Below, piece by piece: positions 1 through 11,336 of a stretch of DNA of 64,000 bases. This DNA is from Daedaleopsis sinensis (Eukaryota; Basidiomycota; Agaricomycetes; Polyporales; Polyporaceae), in NCBI GenBank assembly GCA_033807695.1, contig CM066307.1, positions 2,108,001 through 2,172,000 of the forward strand, in the 5' to 3' direction. Made by a program: the position numbers and the translations under genes. The notes beneath the pieces are model-generated. The model was given only the letters and a program-made list of their open reading frames with translations. It searched no databases and was not told the origin of the DNA. Numbering within the stretch: the stretch's first letter is position 1; each line of letters starts with the position of its first letter.

Positions 1-2936
1 CCGCTACAGTGTACACTCTCCTATCCGACAGAGGCACATACGGCACCCGCTCAACACGCCATCCGAGTCACGTCAGTACCATCGAACGCGTGGCCAACGA
101 CATGGACGATCCTGGACCAGCGTACTCGTACCGCGCCAGGGAAGTGGGGCTTGCATCTGCAGCGCGGCGGCCTTTCGAAATTCGCAAGCACGCAGCGCCG
201 TCGAACGGTCGGACGCGCGCACGACGATCACGCGCGCGAGCTCTCGCACGTTCACGCCGTTGCAGCTTGCAAGGGCCACGCTCTTGCTACCTTGGCCAGG
301 ACCACTGGCAAGACGAGCCGTCCTCGCGGCGGCGTGCTCCCCGTCCGGCACCCGGCGCCCGGCGCCCGGCGCGTACTTGTACCAAGCTTCCACGCACCAC
401 TCCCCGGGGCCGCGCCTCGCGTGCGCGAAGGCTGCAGCGGCCTGAAAGCCGAAGAGGGTCGCCATCGACGCCCGGGGAGCCTTCTCGCCAAGCAGGGCAT
501 CGGCTGTCCGTTCTCGGGAGGCGCGCGCGCGCGTAGGTATGTGAGTAATCGAAGTGCAGGACGGGCGGCGACACGCGCTGCCTTGCATCGAGCGACGGTG
601 GTCGTCCTTGGCCGCTGGGGTCACTTCTCTCTGTCGAGGGCTCTTGCTGCTGTGTCCCGATTTCGGCCTGAAGCTTGAAGGTTCAAGGGAGTGCTGTGAG
701 GGACGGGCGGGCTTCTCGGTCACACACCGCGAGGAGAGGAGTGCGTTCGGAGAGGGCCTCTCTACGGATATCGGTTCCTCCGCTTGGTAGGTGCATGGCA
801 CTGCTACTCTGGATCCTCCGGATAGGATGTCATGCTCGCGAGAGAGTCTAACGTCAATAATAACAGACTGAGCAAATAGGTGTCCGTCGAGCGGCGGGTA
901 AGTAGACGCACATGTGTCCGTCTCCAGCTGTAATACTACGTCCCAACACCCTCGAATCTGACACTGAGAATGGCGCAGGTACGACAGTGAGTCACTACTT
1001 CAATCCTCGGCCTGAACCATAGAAAACCCTAACGTTGCCAGTAGGCTTCTGAGTTCTCGATCGAATCTTCGAGTCCTTCCCCACCGAATCTTCGACTACG
1101 TATAGCGGCCGAAGAGTACAGTATGTAGCAGAAGAGATCGGGCGAGACGGCGGCTTCGATGTCTTTGGGTGCATATCTCGGGATGCGGGTGGACTCAGAA
1201 TGAGACCTGGAAGATGGACACGGGGCGGACTGTGTGCTGTGGGCGCAGTGTCAGCTCTGTGACCAGATCGGAGTCGCAGCTCGCGTGTAATACTCTACCG
1301 ATTCCCGCTGCACTCGTCTCCGTATGTCGCACTTCTCTCCGAGTCTGTGCTGTCTCCGCCGGCCGGGCGCGTCGCCCGTTATCCTGTAGCGCAGCTCGAT
1401 GGCCTCCCCTTCTCTTCCCACTCCAGCAGCGGGCTGCGGCAGACGTTCGACGTTTTCCACGTCGATATGGCGATGGACGACGAGTCGCGCAGGACGCAGG
1501 ACGCAGGGCCCGGGGAACTCGGAGGAGCGCCCTGCGCGCGATCGCCACCCGGATGCGCTACGCCCGTGCGATGTTGTCCCCAGGAAGCACTGAGTCTGCG
1601 GCGTCTCGAGAAGCCGAAGCTGGGAGGGGTACCTGCGCTGCCATAGAGAGGTAGCGCTCCCGGACATAAGGGAGTTGGAGAACCGAGGTTACGGGCGAGG
1701 AGGAGGACGAGGACGAGGTGTGCCCGGGTTTCCTGGACTGACACGCGGCTTCTAGGTGACGTGATGGCTAGTGCAATATTGGCTTTGCATCAGGATGTTG
1801 TTCGTGGAGCAGCTGCGTGTTGGAGATTAGAGTTTGGGGTCGATAGACGGGATACATATAAGGATACGTACGGCGGATGGGGAGGAGCTCGCTATTACGT
1901 TTGATGCAGACAGCCCGACTAAGACTTCGGCGCAAGCGCAGCAGTGTTTTGATCCCGCGGCGGAGGTGCTTATGTAGTTACGTAGAGCTGCGCAGACCTG
2001 GCAGATGAGAGTGGCCCATCACAGCGGTAAATTTATAGGTCTTTGCACGGCTGTTTCGACAATGATTCACGTTCTCACCCTGTGAGATTGTGCGGATCTG
2101 AAAATCATAGAGGGAAGGCAGTTGACGTCTGAGAGCGGGCAGCTGAGATGCAAGTCGGCCGGTGAACGTAGTGGCCATACTATACTATTACTATTGATGT
2201 TCCTCACTCACCAGAGTTACTGACGTGACGTTACACTGGCAGCGGCCCGTATCTCCAACCTGCACCATAACCGTAACGATAGAATCAGAAATCTCTAGAT
2301 CATCGCCTCATTTGGGATCCAGATGCTGTGAGAGACCACTAGGGCCGACCTAGGGAAACGCGACGAACGACTCGGCCCGCAAGCACTTTGGGATGGTCGA
2401 CTGGACATACTATGCTGTTACAGGAGGCTCGGGACATTGCGACGTCTGGCAGGATGTCGTGCAGTCCGACCTCGTCCCTCCCCGTGATTGAAGGGCCCTT
2501 CATTGTGTCTGAGATCTGAGACTTAATGATGATGAGGTCGAATGTAGGGTCCAGTACGCGTCATGGACCTTAAAAGGCTTAAGACGCGGCTGTGTAACTA
2601 TAAACGGGGCATACCGCCAGACATTAATGTGGTCGACACGGAGGAGGCCGAATGCCCCATGCTAACACCACGAGGATAAGTATACAACTGGCCTCAATAG
2701 ACAACCCTTACGCTGGCCGCGGCCCCTGGCTGGCCTGCTAGACAAATATCCTTCATATCCCATCGCCGAGTCATGATGTCCGAACCAACCGCTCATGAGT
2801 ATGTTCGACGGTCTAGGTTGTAAAGTCCATGCTGACCGTCCCGCCCGCGGGCAGTCAAGCGAGTGGAAGCGACCTGTGTACTTCCGAGTCAGCCATAGCC
2901 GTTGATTGGTATCCAGTCTCGGCACTTGCCCGATGA
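1..2936. other. No recognisable gene
   Basis: This stretch holds several overlapping open frames on both strands in its GC-rich first 1.7 kb (for example 73-801 minus), but none shows a recognisable domain, a consistent intron pattern or a convincing start. From about 1.7 to 2.9 kb the sequence looks like ordinary intergenic DNA. I see no RNA gene or transposon ends. Confidence 0.4.
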
Positions 2937-5015
2937 GCTACCACCAGCATACAGCGCCGTCACCGCTGGGGCTCGGCGGTCGAGAGCCTATGGGCAGATC
3001 TACCAGAGTCGGAGGAGGGCGGGCGGGACACCCCGGCTTCCGCTTGTGCGATGCTCGCCGGCAGTGGGGCCCGCTCGGTATACTGCGGCGGCAGCTCGAT
3101 GATCTCCTCTTCTATCGGCGGGGGAGGGACATCTGCCAGGTCGGTGTGGAGGACGACGCGTGTAAGGCGCTGCGGGGACTGTGGCGCATCGGGCTGAGCC
3201 GCCTTGCCACTCGCTCCGCCAGATTTCACGCTGAGGTCCCTCGACGCAGAGCTGTGTCCAGAGGGTGCACCGGACGCGTCTGTAGATATGGACAGTGTAG
3301 AGGAGGCGCCACGGGGACCTGGGCGGCGTGCGGACGTGCTGGGAGGGGGGGAAGCCTCAAGCCAAAGCGTAGCGTTAGCTCCGGAGGAGCTGGAGGGTTG
3401 TCGGACCGCGGACGCGGGAGCGAATGTGGACGGACCATCGTCAGCGGGCGGTCGGTTCTGCATATGGCTGTCCGAGTCCGCCGCAGAGGGGTCGGGGGTG
3501 TCGTTATGGAGCGCGTATTCGAGCTGGTTGATGACTGCGTGTGGAGGATGTTCGGCATCGCCTTGCGCGAGGTCGATCTTTTCCTTCGCGGGCTGACGGC
3601 CGAGTATACGACCGCCGAACGCAGTGATGCGGCCACGGCGACGAGAGCACAACCAAGCGAGCAAGCCGAGGAGGGGTAGCACGACGACTCCTCCGACTAC
3701 GCCTCCCGCGATCGCTGCGACGTTTTTACGGCTCGTTCGATGGCCCACGGAAGGTGCGGTAGTACTCGTGGTCGGTAGTCCGGAGTTGGTGGGGTGGGAG
3801 GTGGACGGGTTAGATGTAAAGGTCATAGAGGGCGCATTCGCGACAGATGAGGGGGAGCTACTGTCCAGGCATTGGTCGTCGCCCGTCGGGCTTTTCAAAA
3901 CCCGCATGAATCCGGTGACCTGACCCTGTCGGCCGTCCGCATCCTCTATGTACATCGCCACCACCGTCCCCGCAGCGATGTCAGTTATCCACTCGAATGT
4001 TTGTGCGCCGTTCGGGGGGTTCAAGATGAACGATTTCCCACCGGGCACTACTCCCTGGAAACGATCTTAGTCAGCTGTCGGAGAGCGTGGACATATACTT
4101 ACTTTGATTGTGATAGGCTGAACGGCATCGGGGTAGTCGAAGAACTCGTATGGTCTAGTGGAGGCGCGATTAGTATATTGGTAGCGAAAGGTATACGGAA
4201 AACGAACATGCATTGAGCTGCACTCAACAAACCGCGGGAGGAGAAAGCCACACCTAGAATGTGCAAGAGGTCTTGCGTTAAAAGGAGGGTGATAGTCTGG
4301 AGTCCACATTCCTCACCAAGATATTCGAAAGTGCACGCTTTTTCGCCTATCTGCTGTCCCACTGTGATGACGGGCGAGACGCCCCCGGATGCAAACCCGT
4401 TCGAGTCAGACATGACAGCCAGCACTCGATTTGCCTCCTGAATTGCCATCGTCGTGTTGTAGGTACCAGCGTTGTTGCTAAAGAAAGAATCTGGGATATC
4501 AAAGATTTTTACTGCGCCAGCTTCCTGCAGCGGTCTTGAGAGCCGTTCCGTATGACTCGGAGCAACGAGGGAGGAGTGAAAAGACGTACGGGTACAAGAG
4601 TGAGCTGGAAGGGCCCAGTCCCGCCTATAAAACACCGTCGTAAGCACTGAGATAGACCTCGAGTAACAAGGGGAAGCACCTTGCCAAGAGACCACAAAGT
4701 CGTCGCATTGCGTAGCTTCGCTATAGGCGAACGTGAAGTTTGCGGTGCACTCGTGCAATTGCCAAAGCAGCAGAGCAATACTCAGCCAGCGATGCAACCA
4801 GAACCTCCACATGGATTAGATGGAAGTAGGAGGACTATTGAGCAGTGTTGCTAGCCACAGGCGTAGCCAAGCCAATCTGGAGGGAGGAGGGAAGGAAGAG
4901 AATCAGACAACAGGTCGCAGTACTAGTATTGGTGGTTAGTCGAGGAGATGAAATTGCAAGCATCTCCGACCGGTCATGTTTCATTGATCTGAATTTGATC
5001 TGAATCGTTGGCAAT
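2937..5015 (+). repeat. Segmental duplication, copy 1 (partner 6331-9688)
   Basis: The block begins at the shared sequence gctaccaccagcatacagcg just downstream of the membrane-protein gene and ends in its upstream flank at the shared stretch around ctgaatcgttggcaata. The partner has the same order and orientation, so this is a direct duplication. All six exons align and the first five have identical lengths. Copy 1 lacks the two transposon insertions found in copy 2. Confidence 0.9.
2960..4812 (-). CDS. Single-pass membrane protein, Ser/Thr-rich ectodomain, PPxY tail
   Basis: Six exons on the minus strand: 4812-4680, 4624-4590, 4524-4317, 4253-4208, 4154-4103 and 4054-2960; spliced length 1569 nt, 522 aa, in frame. 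A hydrophobic signal peptide (WLSIALLLW) is followed by a cysteine-containing ectodomain of the basidiomycete type with NFTF near the start and QLTLVP in exon 2. A Ser/Thr/Pro-rich stalk follows, then one membrane helix (about residues 270-293, NVAAIAGGVVGG onward) with a basic stop-transfer patch. The roughly 230-residue cytoplasmic tail is disordered and Ser/Pro-rich, with an acidic stretch and the motif LPPQY (about 480-483), a PPxY site of the kind bound by WW domains of Rsp5-type ubiquitin ligases. Such proteins are usually annotated only as hypothetical; a cell-surface sensor or wall-attached role is inference. The second copy downstream is broken. Confidence 0.85.
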
Positions 5016-6330
5016 ATCAGAGACTACTTAAATGGACACTCAGATTTGCAACCAGTACCTCCTCCTACCTGCCTTATAAGGTTGTAGCGCCGATACAGAG
5101 AAAAGCTGCAAATAAGCTGATATAAACTAGTTGCAAATAGTGTCTATTATATGATATTTGTGGTGCAAATAGTTTCTATTATATGATATTCGTTGGCAAG
5201 AGGGGGGCATGAAGTGAAAATCGTACCGGGGTAGGCGAAGTGCAATAAGGGGTTTCTGGGGACCCCCCCTCCCCCTCCCCCCGTGGGAAACTACTATATA
5301 CGGTATATTTTCCGGCATAACATATCCTAAAGGAGAAGCGGAGGCGCCCAACACCTCCGGACGGCTCACTATTAGTAAGTAGTAGGTTCGGACCCATGAG
5401 TTTAAATGCATTAACAGGGATTGACAGCATCAGTAAGACGTTAAAAGTTGTATGAGACAGCCCTAAGCAGTGGTCAGTATAATGATTTCGTGACCACCGC
5501 CGACTCGGATTATTTAGTTTCGAAATTGCATAGTAATATCAGGCATGACCATTTGATTGAAGATAAAAACACATCTCAGTGCTCAGTGTGTGATATGATT
5601 TGCTAGATAGTAGCTGCTACTTTAGAGAGTAAGTCACATATTTGATGAGATGAACTTCCGAGTCACGACGGGCATTTAATGCCCTTTTCCATCCCTGAGG
5701 AAATTGAATAAGTATCTATCACTTCCTAGTTTTCGGGCCTCAACATGCGCGAGAGCAAAAACAATGATATACATTCCTTCAATTCTCGACGGCAGGGGAA
5801 AGGCCCTTGCCCATCGGCGTGCTTAGAACTTGGGTAGTAGTAAAGAAGTAATACTTTGGCAAGCGCCGAGAACTCAAGTCACTGTGCTTAAACTTTTCAT
5901 AGCCAGCCTGAGTTCAAGACCGGTGAGAGGTAAGTGCTTGTGTGATTAAGTGCTCTAACGAGTCTTTGTGTGCTCAGAATAGCTTCCAACACATCTGCAG
6001 AGGGTCCAAACGAATTTCCCAAGGGGTATCCCCGAAGTGCATTAAGGACCCCGGGACCCCCCCTCCCCCCTCCTAGCGCCGGTCTCGGCATCTGCCGGTG
6101 CCCCCCTCTTGTTCGTTGGTACTGGACCGTGACTGGCCCGGAGTCGTGTAGTACAGCCAGCTGCAGAGCCTGTCCGACCCCTAGGTCCGAGAGTCGTCGC
6201 GCGTCGCTGTATGGTGATCGCTACACGGAGTCCATGTGATCCTGTCGACGTGTCCTTCAAGTTGGAATGGTATACTTGACCAATTGAATGACCGGCTGCT
6301 TTGTAGTATTACCGGTGAACTAGTCTACAC
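5016..6330. other. AT-richer intergenic region with short repeats
   Basis: No gene is recognisable between the two duplication copies. The region holds an imperfect 32-bp tandem repeat (5132-5194) and two similar C-rich tracts (about 5260-5282 and 6049-6072). Short open frames are not supported. Confidence 0.5.
5132..5194 (+). repeat. Two-copy 32-bp tandem repeat
   Basis: Two neighbouring units begin tgcaaatagt and share tctattatatgatatt, offset by 32 bp with a few substitutions. The repeat is AT-rich and non-coding. Confidence 0.8.
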
Positions 6331-6891
6331 GCTACCACCAGCATACAGCGTCGTCACCGCTGGGGCTCGGCGGTCGAGAGCCTATGGGCAGATCTACCAG
6401 AGGAGGAGGGCGGGCGGGACACCCCGGCTTCCGCTTGTGCGATGCTCGCCGGCAGTGGGGCCCGCTCGGTATACTGCGGCGGCAGCTCGATGATCTCCTC
6501 TTCTATCGGCGGGGGAGGGACATCTGCCAGGTCGGTGTGGAGGACGACGCGTGTCAGGCGCTGCGGGGACGGTGGCGCGTCGAGATGAGCCGCCTTGCCA
6601 CCCGCTCCGCCGGATTTCACGCTGAGATCCCTCGACGCGGAGCTATGTCCAGAGCGTGCACCGGACGCGTCTGTAAAGACGGACAGCTTAGTGGGGGCGC
6701 CATGGGGATCTGGTCGGCGTGCGGACGTGCTGGGAGGGGAGGAAGCCTCAGGCCAAAGGGTATCGTCGTTAGATCCGAGTCCGGAGGAGCTGGAGGGTTG
6801 TCGGACCACGAACGCGTGAGCGGAGTCCACCGTAGAGCGGTCGGGGCTGTCGCTGTGGAGTGCGTATTCGAGCTGGCTAATGACTGCGTGT

Positions 6892-7239
6892 AGCTGCCCT
6901 CAATTGTAAACTCACCTTAAATCGGGAGGAAATCTCTCGAGTGATGGTGATGGGCGCGCGACAGCCGACTGACAGCCGGACGCGAAGGACAGCGACCGTT
7001 CGACTTGCAAACGTCCATCCCTCCCAGTCAGCTCCTTCGGGAGTCTTTTCAACTGGATAATACACATCTCGACGTCGTTGCCGTTCGAACGAGACGCTAC
7101 ATGGCTAGTGCGGTGAAGAAACATAGGCATGCTTGAGTTTTCTCAAGAGCGTCTCGAGTTCAGCTGTCACCACCGCCCATCACCAACGGGAGGCGAGATT
7201 TCCTCCCGATTTAAGGTGAGTTTACAATTGAGGGCAGCT
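6892..7239. mobile_element. MITE, 348 bp, perfect 45-bp terminal inverted repeats
   Basis: Left end 6892-6936 (starting agctgccctcaattgtaaac) and right end 7195-7239 are perfect inverted complements. The element is flanked by the 3-bp direct repeat TGT (6889-6891 and 7240-7242). The uninterrupted paralogous site in the first gene copy contains a single TGT, which proves insertion. There is no coding capacity. A 3-bp target duplication fits PIF/Harbinger- or CACTA-like transposases; the ends are not CACTA, so the superfamily stays open. Confidence 0.93.
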
Positions 7240-7361
7240 TGTGGAGGATGTTCGGCATCACCTTGCGCGAGGTCGATCTTTTCCTTTGCGGGCTGACGGC
7301 CGAGTATACGACCGCCGAACGCAGTGATGCGGCGACGGCGACGAGAGCACAACCAGGCGAG

Positions 7362-8330
7362 CCGTCTACACCAAGGCATATTTGCCTCTGGTCTAAAAAC
7401 CGTACAGACATTTTCCTCCCCTTCCCATCACCGCCCATACCCTCCGCATCAAACGGACCATCGGCCACATTATTTCTGGCGCCTGTGGCATATGCGTGCC
7501 GTGCATGCCGCCCGCCCGCATCCCCAAGTCAGGAAGTCCGCCCGCCGTCCCAGATTCCCATGTACCCGCCCGCCCGCCCGCCGCGCATGCCGCTCTACCC
7601 GTGGTAGAACGGAGCAGGCGGGCAGGATACCCGACGTGTGCTCCCCGTCGTCCTGCCCGCCCGCCTGCTCCGTTCTACCATGGGTGGAGCGGCATGCACG
7701 GCGGGCAGGCAGGACGGCGGGCAGGACGCGTCCGACGCGTCGCGCATCTAATAATGACGTGGGCAGGGGCGGACGACGACACGCAGTGGGCGAACGAACC
7801 GCCCGTCGGTTGTGTCGTATCAGATGGATCCGTGGGCAGCGACCTCGGCGCCCATCGGCTGCGTTGTCAGGAAGCGAGGGGGAGAGCACGCTCAGCGCGC
7901 AGTGGGGCGGCATGCACGGGCGGGCGGGATGGCAGGAGCGAGGTTGAGGACGCGTTGGGTGTCCTTCAACTTTGGCGCCATGCACGGCGGGCTGTCGGGC
8001 GGAACGGCGGGGTGAGAAGTCGAGGACGCGTCGGATGCGTCCTCCGGTACTATCCCGTAGAGCGAGGACATCCGAGTCGGCGCGTGGACGCGTTGGACGC
8101 GTCGGGACATTGGCGGGGGCACCACCCACGGCGGGCGGGCGGTGAAAGATGCGGCGGGTATGCCGTACAAGGGCGGGCGAGCGGGGAGGCAACGCAGGCA
8201 CGCAGATGGCACAGGCGCCGTGGCTGATGATCCGCATGATGCGGAGGGCATGGGCGGTGATGGGAGGGGGGAGAAATATCTCCGCACGGTTCTTTAACCA
8301 AGGGCAAATATGCCTTGGTGTAGAATCTAC
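7362..8330. mobile_element. Non-autonomous DNA transposon, about 969 bp, long imperfect inverted ends
   Basis: The ends share tctacaccaaggcatatt in inverted orientation (from 7365 inward and from 8324 inward). Weaker inverted similarity continues for at least 150 bp, including cccatcaccgcccat. The flanks carry the direct repeat accaggcgag (7352-7361 and 8331-8340), present once at the corresponding site of the intact paralogue, although the outermost bases are not perfectly inverted. Long terminal repeats with a 9-10-bp target duplication suggest a Mutator-like (MULE) foldback element; hAT with 8 bp is an alternative. No transposase is encoded. The interior is very GC-rich and contains a large hairpin. 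Confidence 0.8.
7585..7697. repeat. GC-rich hairpin inside the transposon
   Basis: Arms of about 43 bp (7585-7627 and 7651-7697) starting gcatgccgctctaccc are near-perfect inverted complements separated by about 24 bp. This gives the element a second, nested foldback. Confidence 0.8.
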
Positions 8331-9688
8331 ACCAGGCGAGCAAGCCGAGGAGCACGACGACTCCCCCGACTACGCCTCCCGCGATCGCTGCGACGTTCGT
8401 GCGGCTCGTGCGATGGCCCACAGAAGGTGCATTAGTACTCGTGGTCGGTAGTCCGGAGTTGGACGGGGTGGAGGTGGACGGGGTGGACGTAGAGGTCATA
8501 GAGGGCGCATCCGCAACAGACGAGGGAGAATTACTGTCTAGGCATTGATTGACGTCCGAGATCCCGACGGTCATGAAGTTGGTGACTCCACCCTGTCGGC
8601 CCTGCGCATCCACCATGTACATCGCTACCGTCGTCCCCGCAGCGACGTCAGCCGTCCACTCAAATGTTTGTGCCCCGTCTGCGGGGTTCAAGATGAACGA
8701 CTTCCCACCGGGCACTACTCCCTGTGGATGATCTCAGTCAGCTGTCGGAGAGGGTGGACGTATACTCACCTTGATTGTGATAGGCTGGACGGCATCGGGG
8801 TAGTTGTAGAACTTGTATGGTCTAGTGGAAGCGCAAATAAGGCACTGGCAGCGGGAGGTTAATGGAGGACGTACAGGCATTGAGATACACCAGCGTCATT
8901 GTCGTAGTAGAAAGCTACGCCTAGAACGTGCGAGGGGTCTTGCGTCACAGGGATAGGAAGTCTACAGGGTTCTCTCACCAGGATCTGTGACGTTGCACTG
9001 CGTCTCGCCGATCTGCTTCCCCACTGTGATGATGGACGACACGCCCCCGGATGCAAACCCGCTCGAGTCGGACATGATAGCCAATATTCGATTTCCCTCC
9101 GGAAATACCATTGTCATCTTGTAGGTACCATTGTTGTTGCTAAAGGAAGAATCGGGGATAGCAAGGATCCTTGGCGTGCCAAATTCCTACAGAGCTTATG
9201 AGCCGTTCCGTATGAGCGCGAGGGAGGAGTGAAGGAAAGTACTCACGTGTACAAGAGTGAGATGGAAGGGCGCAGACCCGCCTAAAAACACCGTCGTAAG
9301 CACTGGGACAGACCTAGAGGGATAAATGTGAAGCACCTTGCCATGAGACCTCAAAGTCGTCGCATTGCGTAGCTTCGCTGTAGGTGAATGTGAAGTTGGC
9401 GGCGCACTCGTGGAATTGCCAGAGCAGCAGTGCGATACTCAGCCAGCGATGCGACGAGTAGCTCCACATGGATTAAATGGAAACCAGAGAACTAGCAGTC
9501 TCGCTATCTACAGGCGTACTAGCTGAGCAGAGTGGGGGGAGGAGCGAAGGATCCGGAACAGGCTCAGCCTGGAAAGGACAACAGGCCGCAGTACTGGTAC
9601 TAGTAGTTAGTCGAGGAGATGAAATTGCAAGCATCCCCGACAGGTCATGTTTCATTCATTTTGAATTTGATCTGAATCGTTGGCAATA

Positions 9689-10975
9689 GCAGACCCTATT
9701 GGACACGACTACAAGAACCACGGCCTCGTCGTGTTCCCCTCCCTGGAGGGCGCATTCGACTCGATGACCGTGCCGCTTGGCCTCCAGGAAGATGCAACCA
9801 CTCTGGTGCTCGACAGCGAGCGCAAGCTCGCTCTTATAGCCGATGAGCATAGGATGAAAACTTTCTCGTGGGGCGACAGCGTCCCGTACGGCATCTCAGA
9901 ATGGCAGCCTCCGTGGAGGACCATCATACACACGATGCAAAGCACGGGCGACCAGAGACCGATCGCCCTTCGTCCAGGAGGTCGCGTCGTTCGAGCGGGG
10001 CGCGGCAAGGCGCTGGTCTGGAACGTCAACAGTCTGGAGACGCATGAAGGCAGAAAGACGACAGGGAAGTGCATTAGGACAGCCGAGGGAAACGATGAAA
10101 TTGAGTCGTCCACGCGGTGCGAGGCGATCACCAGCACTCCATTCGAGAGCGCGGACTTCGAGCCCGGGGCATGGCACGTCCAAGGCTTGGCTGCCGTTCG
10201 ATCGACATCGAGCAATGCGGGAAGACGACACGGCGCTAAAGTCGACAGGTTCCTCCACCAGCAGCGAGGACGGCAACCTGTTTGCGACGGCATGCAGTGA
10301 TGGACACGCCGCCGCGAAATTGTGATATCAGGCGAGCGCTCCCGGTGATGACCTTCAACACCGGGAAGCACTCCGACATCTGCTCTGACGTTGTATTCAA
10401 CCATCCCGATGGTATACCAAGTGAGTGCGGGCCGAGTTCTACTTGGCAGCCTTCACCCAAGTACTCCGTCCACCACATCACTTGGCCAGCTCTATACACC
10501 GCTGCGGACGCGACGCAGGCCATCGCGCTCTGGGACATCCTCGCGCAGGCGATAGTGTACGAGCTCGCGACGGGATATAACATCGTCGCCGCGTTCGCGT
10601 GGGATTCGCCGCACGCGTCGCTGTACGCCGCAACGCGATGTGGCTACGTCGACCGCCGGGAGAGACGGGAGGCCTCTCGCGTCGTGCGCATCCCCCACTG
10701 GGCGTCGAAGAACCCCACAGCGGCGCGGCCCGCACGAAGAGGCAAGGAGGCGGGCCGGGACGCGGAGGGATATCAGAGGAGTTGGCTGGAGCGGGCGTAT
10801 CACGCACGCACCGGAGTTCTTTGGGTATGCCTACAACGCTGGGGACAACGCGGCGCTGAGTAGGTTGCTGCCATGCATGGCTATCGCGAACGGATTGCTG
10901 ACTGGTAGAATGTGACTGGTACCTTTAGTGCGATATGGGTTCAAGGAGGATCCGGGCACGACGGTCCTTCCGTAG
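9689..10975 (+). pseudogene. Decayed WD40-repeat gene fragment
   Basis: Coding-like sequence opens without a start codon directly at the duplication boundary (DPIGHDYKNHGLVVFPSLEG) and runs through GGRVVRAGRGKALVWNV. It then needs frame changes near 10.2-10.3 kb (into EDGNLFATACSDGHA), near 10315 (into DIRRALPVMTFNTGKH) and near 10805 (into PEFFGYAYNAGDNAAL). An intron with GTGAGT..CCAG is still visible at about 10421-10489, joining to ALWDILAQAIVYELATG, and the end RYGFKEDPGTTVLP lies after another remnant intron. The pattern matches polypore WD40 proteins of the type bearing LYDIRRALPV. With the 5' part missing and at least three frameshifts, this is a relic. Confidence 0.75.
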
Positions 10976-11336
10976 CCAGCTGCACTGTAGCAAATCTGCT
11001 ATGTTGTAAGTTAGTGTACTTGTCACACGAGTGGGTGCGATGGAAACATACACTCTGTGTTCCGAGGTTTGTGTCTCTGCACATGTACGCAGAACAATCG
11101 TCTGGGCAGCTTGCAGGCGTTGACCAGGATATCGCCAGCCATGCCAATCGAGCACGGGTTGACCTTTCTAGATGGTAAGAGCAGCAACGCGAAGTACTGA
11201 CACGAGGCAAAGTATTTGCGGACAACCTTTGCTTCTCTGCCGCAGCACAGGGCCCAACCAGGATACTTATACCGCCTGTATCATCCCCTAGGAGCCCCCG
11301 CATCTTGTGCCCTTCCCGATACTAGAGGTCGTCACG
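10976..11336. other. Short intergenic region
   Basis: No coding or RNA feature is recognised. It contains the upstream region of the gene starting at 11337. Confidence 0.4.

Larger units (their letters stand above)
6354..9469 (-). pseudogene. Second copy of the PPxY membrane protein gene, broken by two transposons
   Basis: The first five exons (9469-9337, 9281-9247, 9186-8979, 8920-8875, 8821-8770) have the same lengths and frame as those of the intact copy, and a sixth begins at 8721. Signal peptide, ectodomain and Ser/Thr stalk are readable to the membrane helix (GGVVGGVVVLLGLLAW), where a roughly 969-bp element interrupts the gene at about 8330-7362. Coding resumes over 7351-7243 (basic patch, then ITAFGGRILGRQPAKEKIDL), is cut again by a 348-bp MITE, and continues to the stop at 6354, including ELPPQYTE. 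Removing both insertions and one target duplication each would bring the pieces together, apart from a small deletion in the tail relative to copy 1. Disruption therefore looks recent. A truncated secreted ectodomain could still be made. Confidence 0.85.
6331..9688 (+). repeat. Segmental duplication, copy 2 (partner 2937-5015)
   Basis: Same content and order as copy 1, expanded from about 2.1 to 3.4 kb by two transposon insertions (6892-7239 and about 7362-8330). The right boundary is sharp: similarity to the upstream flank of copy 1 stops at about 9688, and decayed WD40 coding sequence begins at once. Confidence 0.9.

Noticed and set aside
73..801. 242-codon open frame on the minus strand
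   Set aside because: GC-rich sequence gives long frames on both strands here. There is no recognisable motif, and overlapping frames are equally long.
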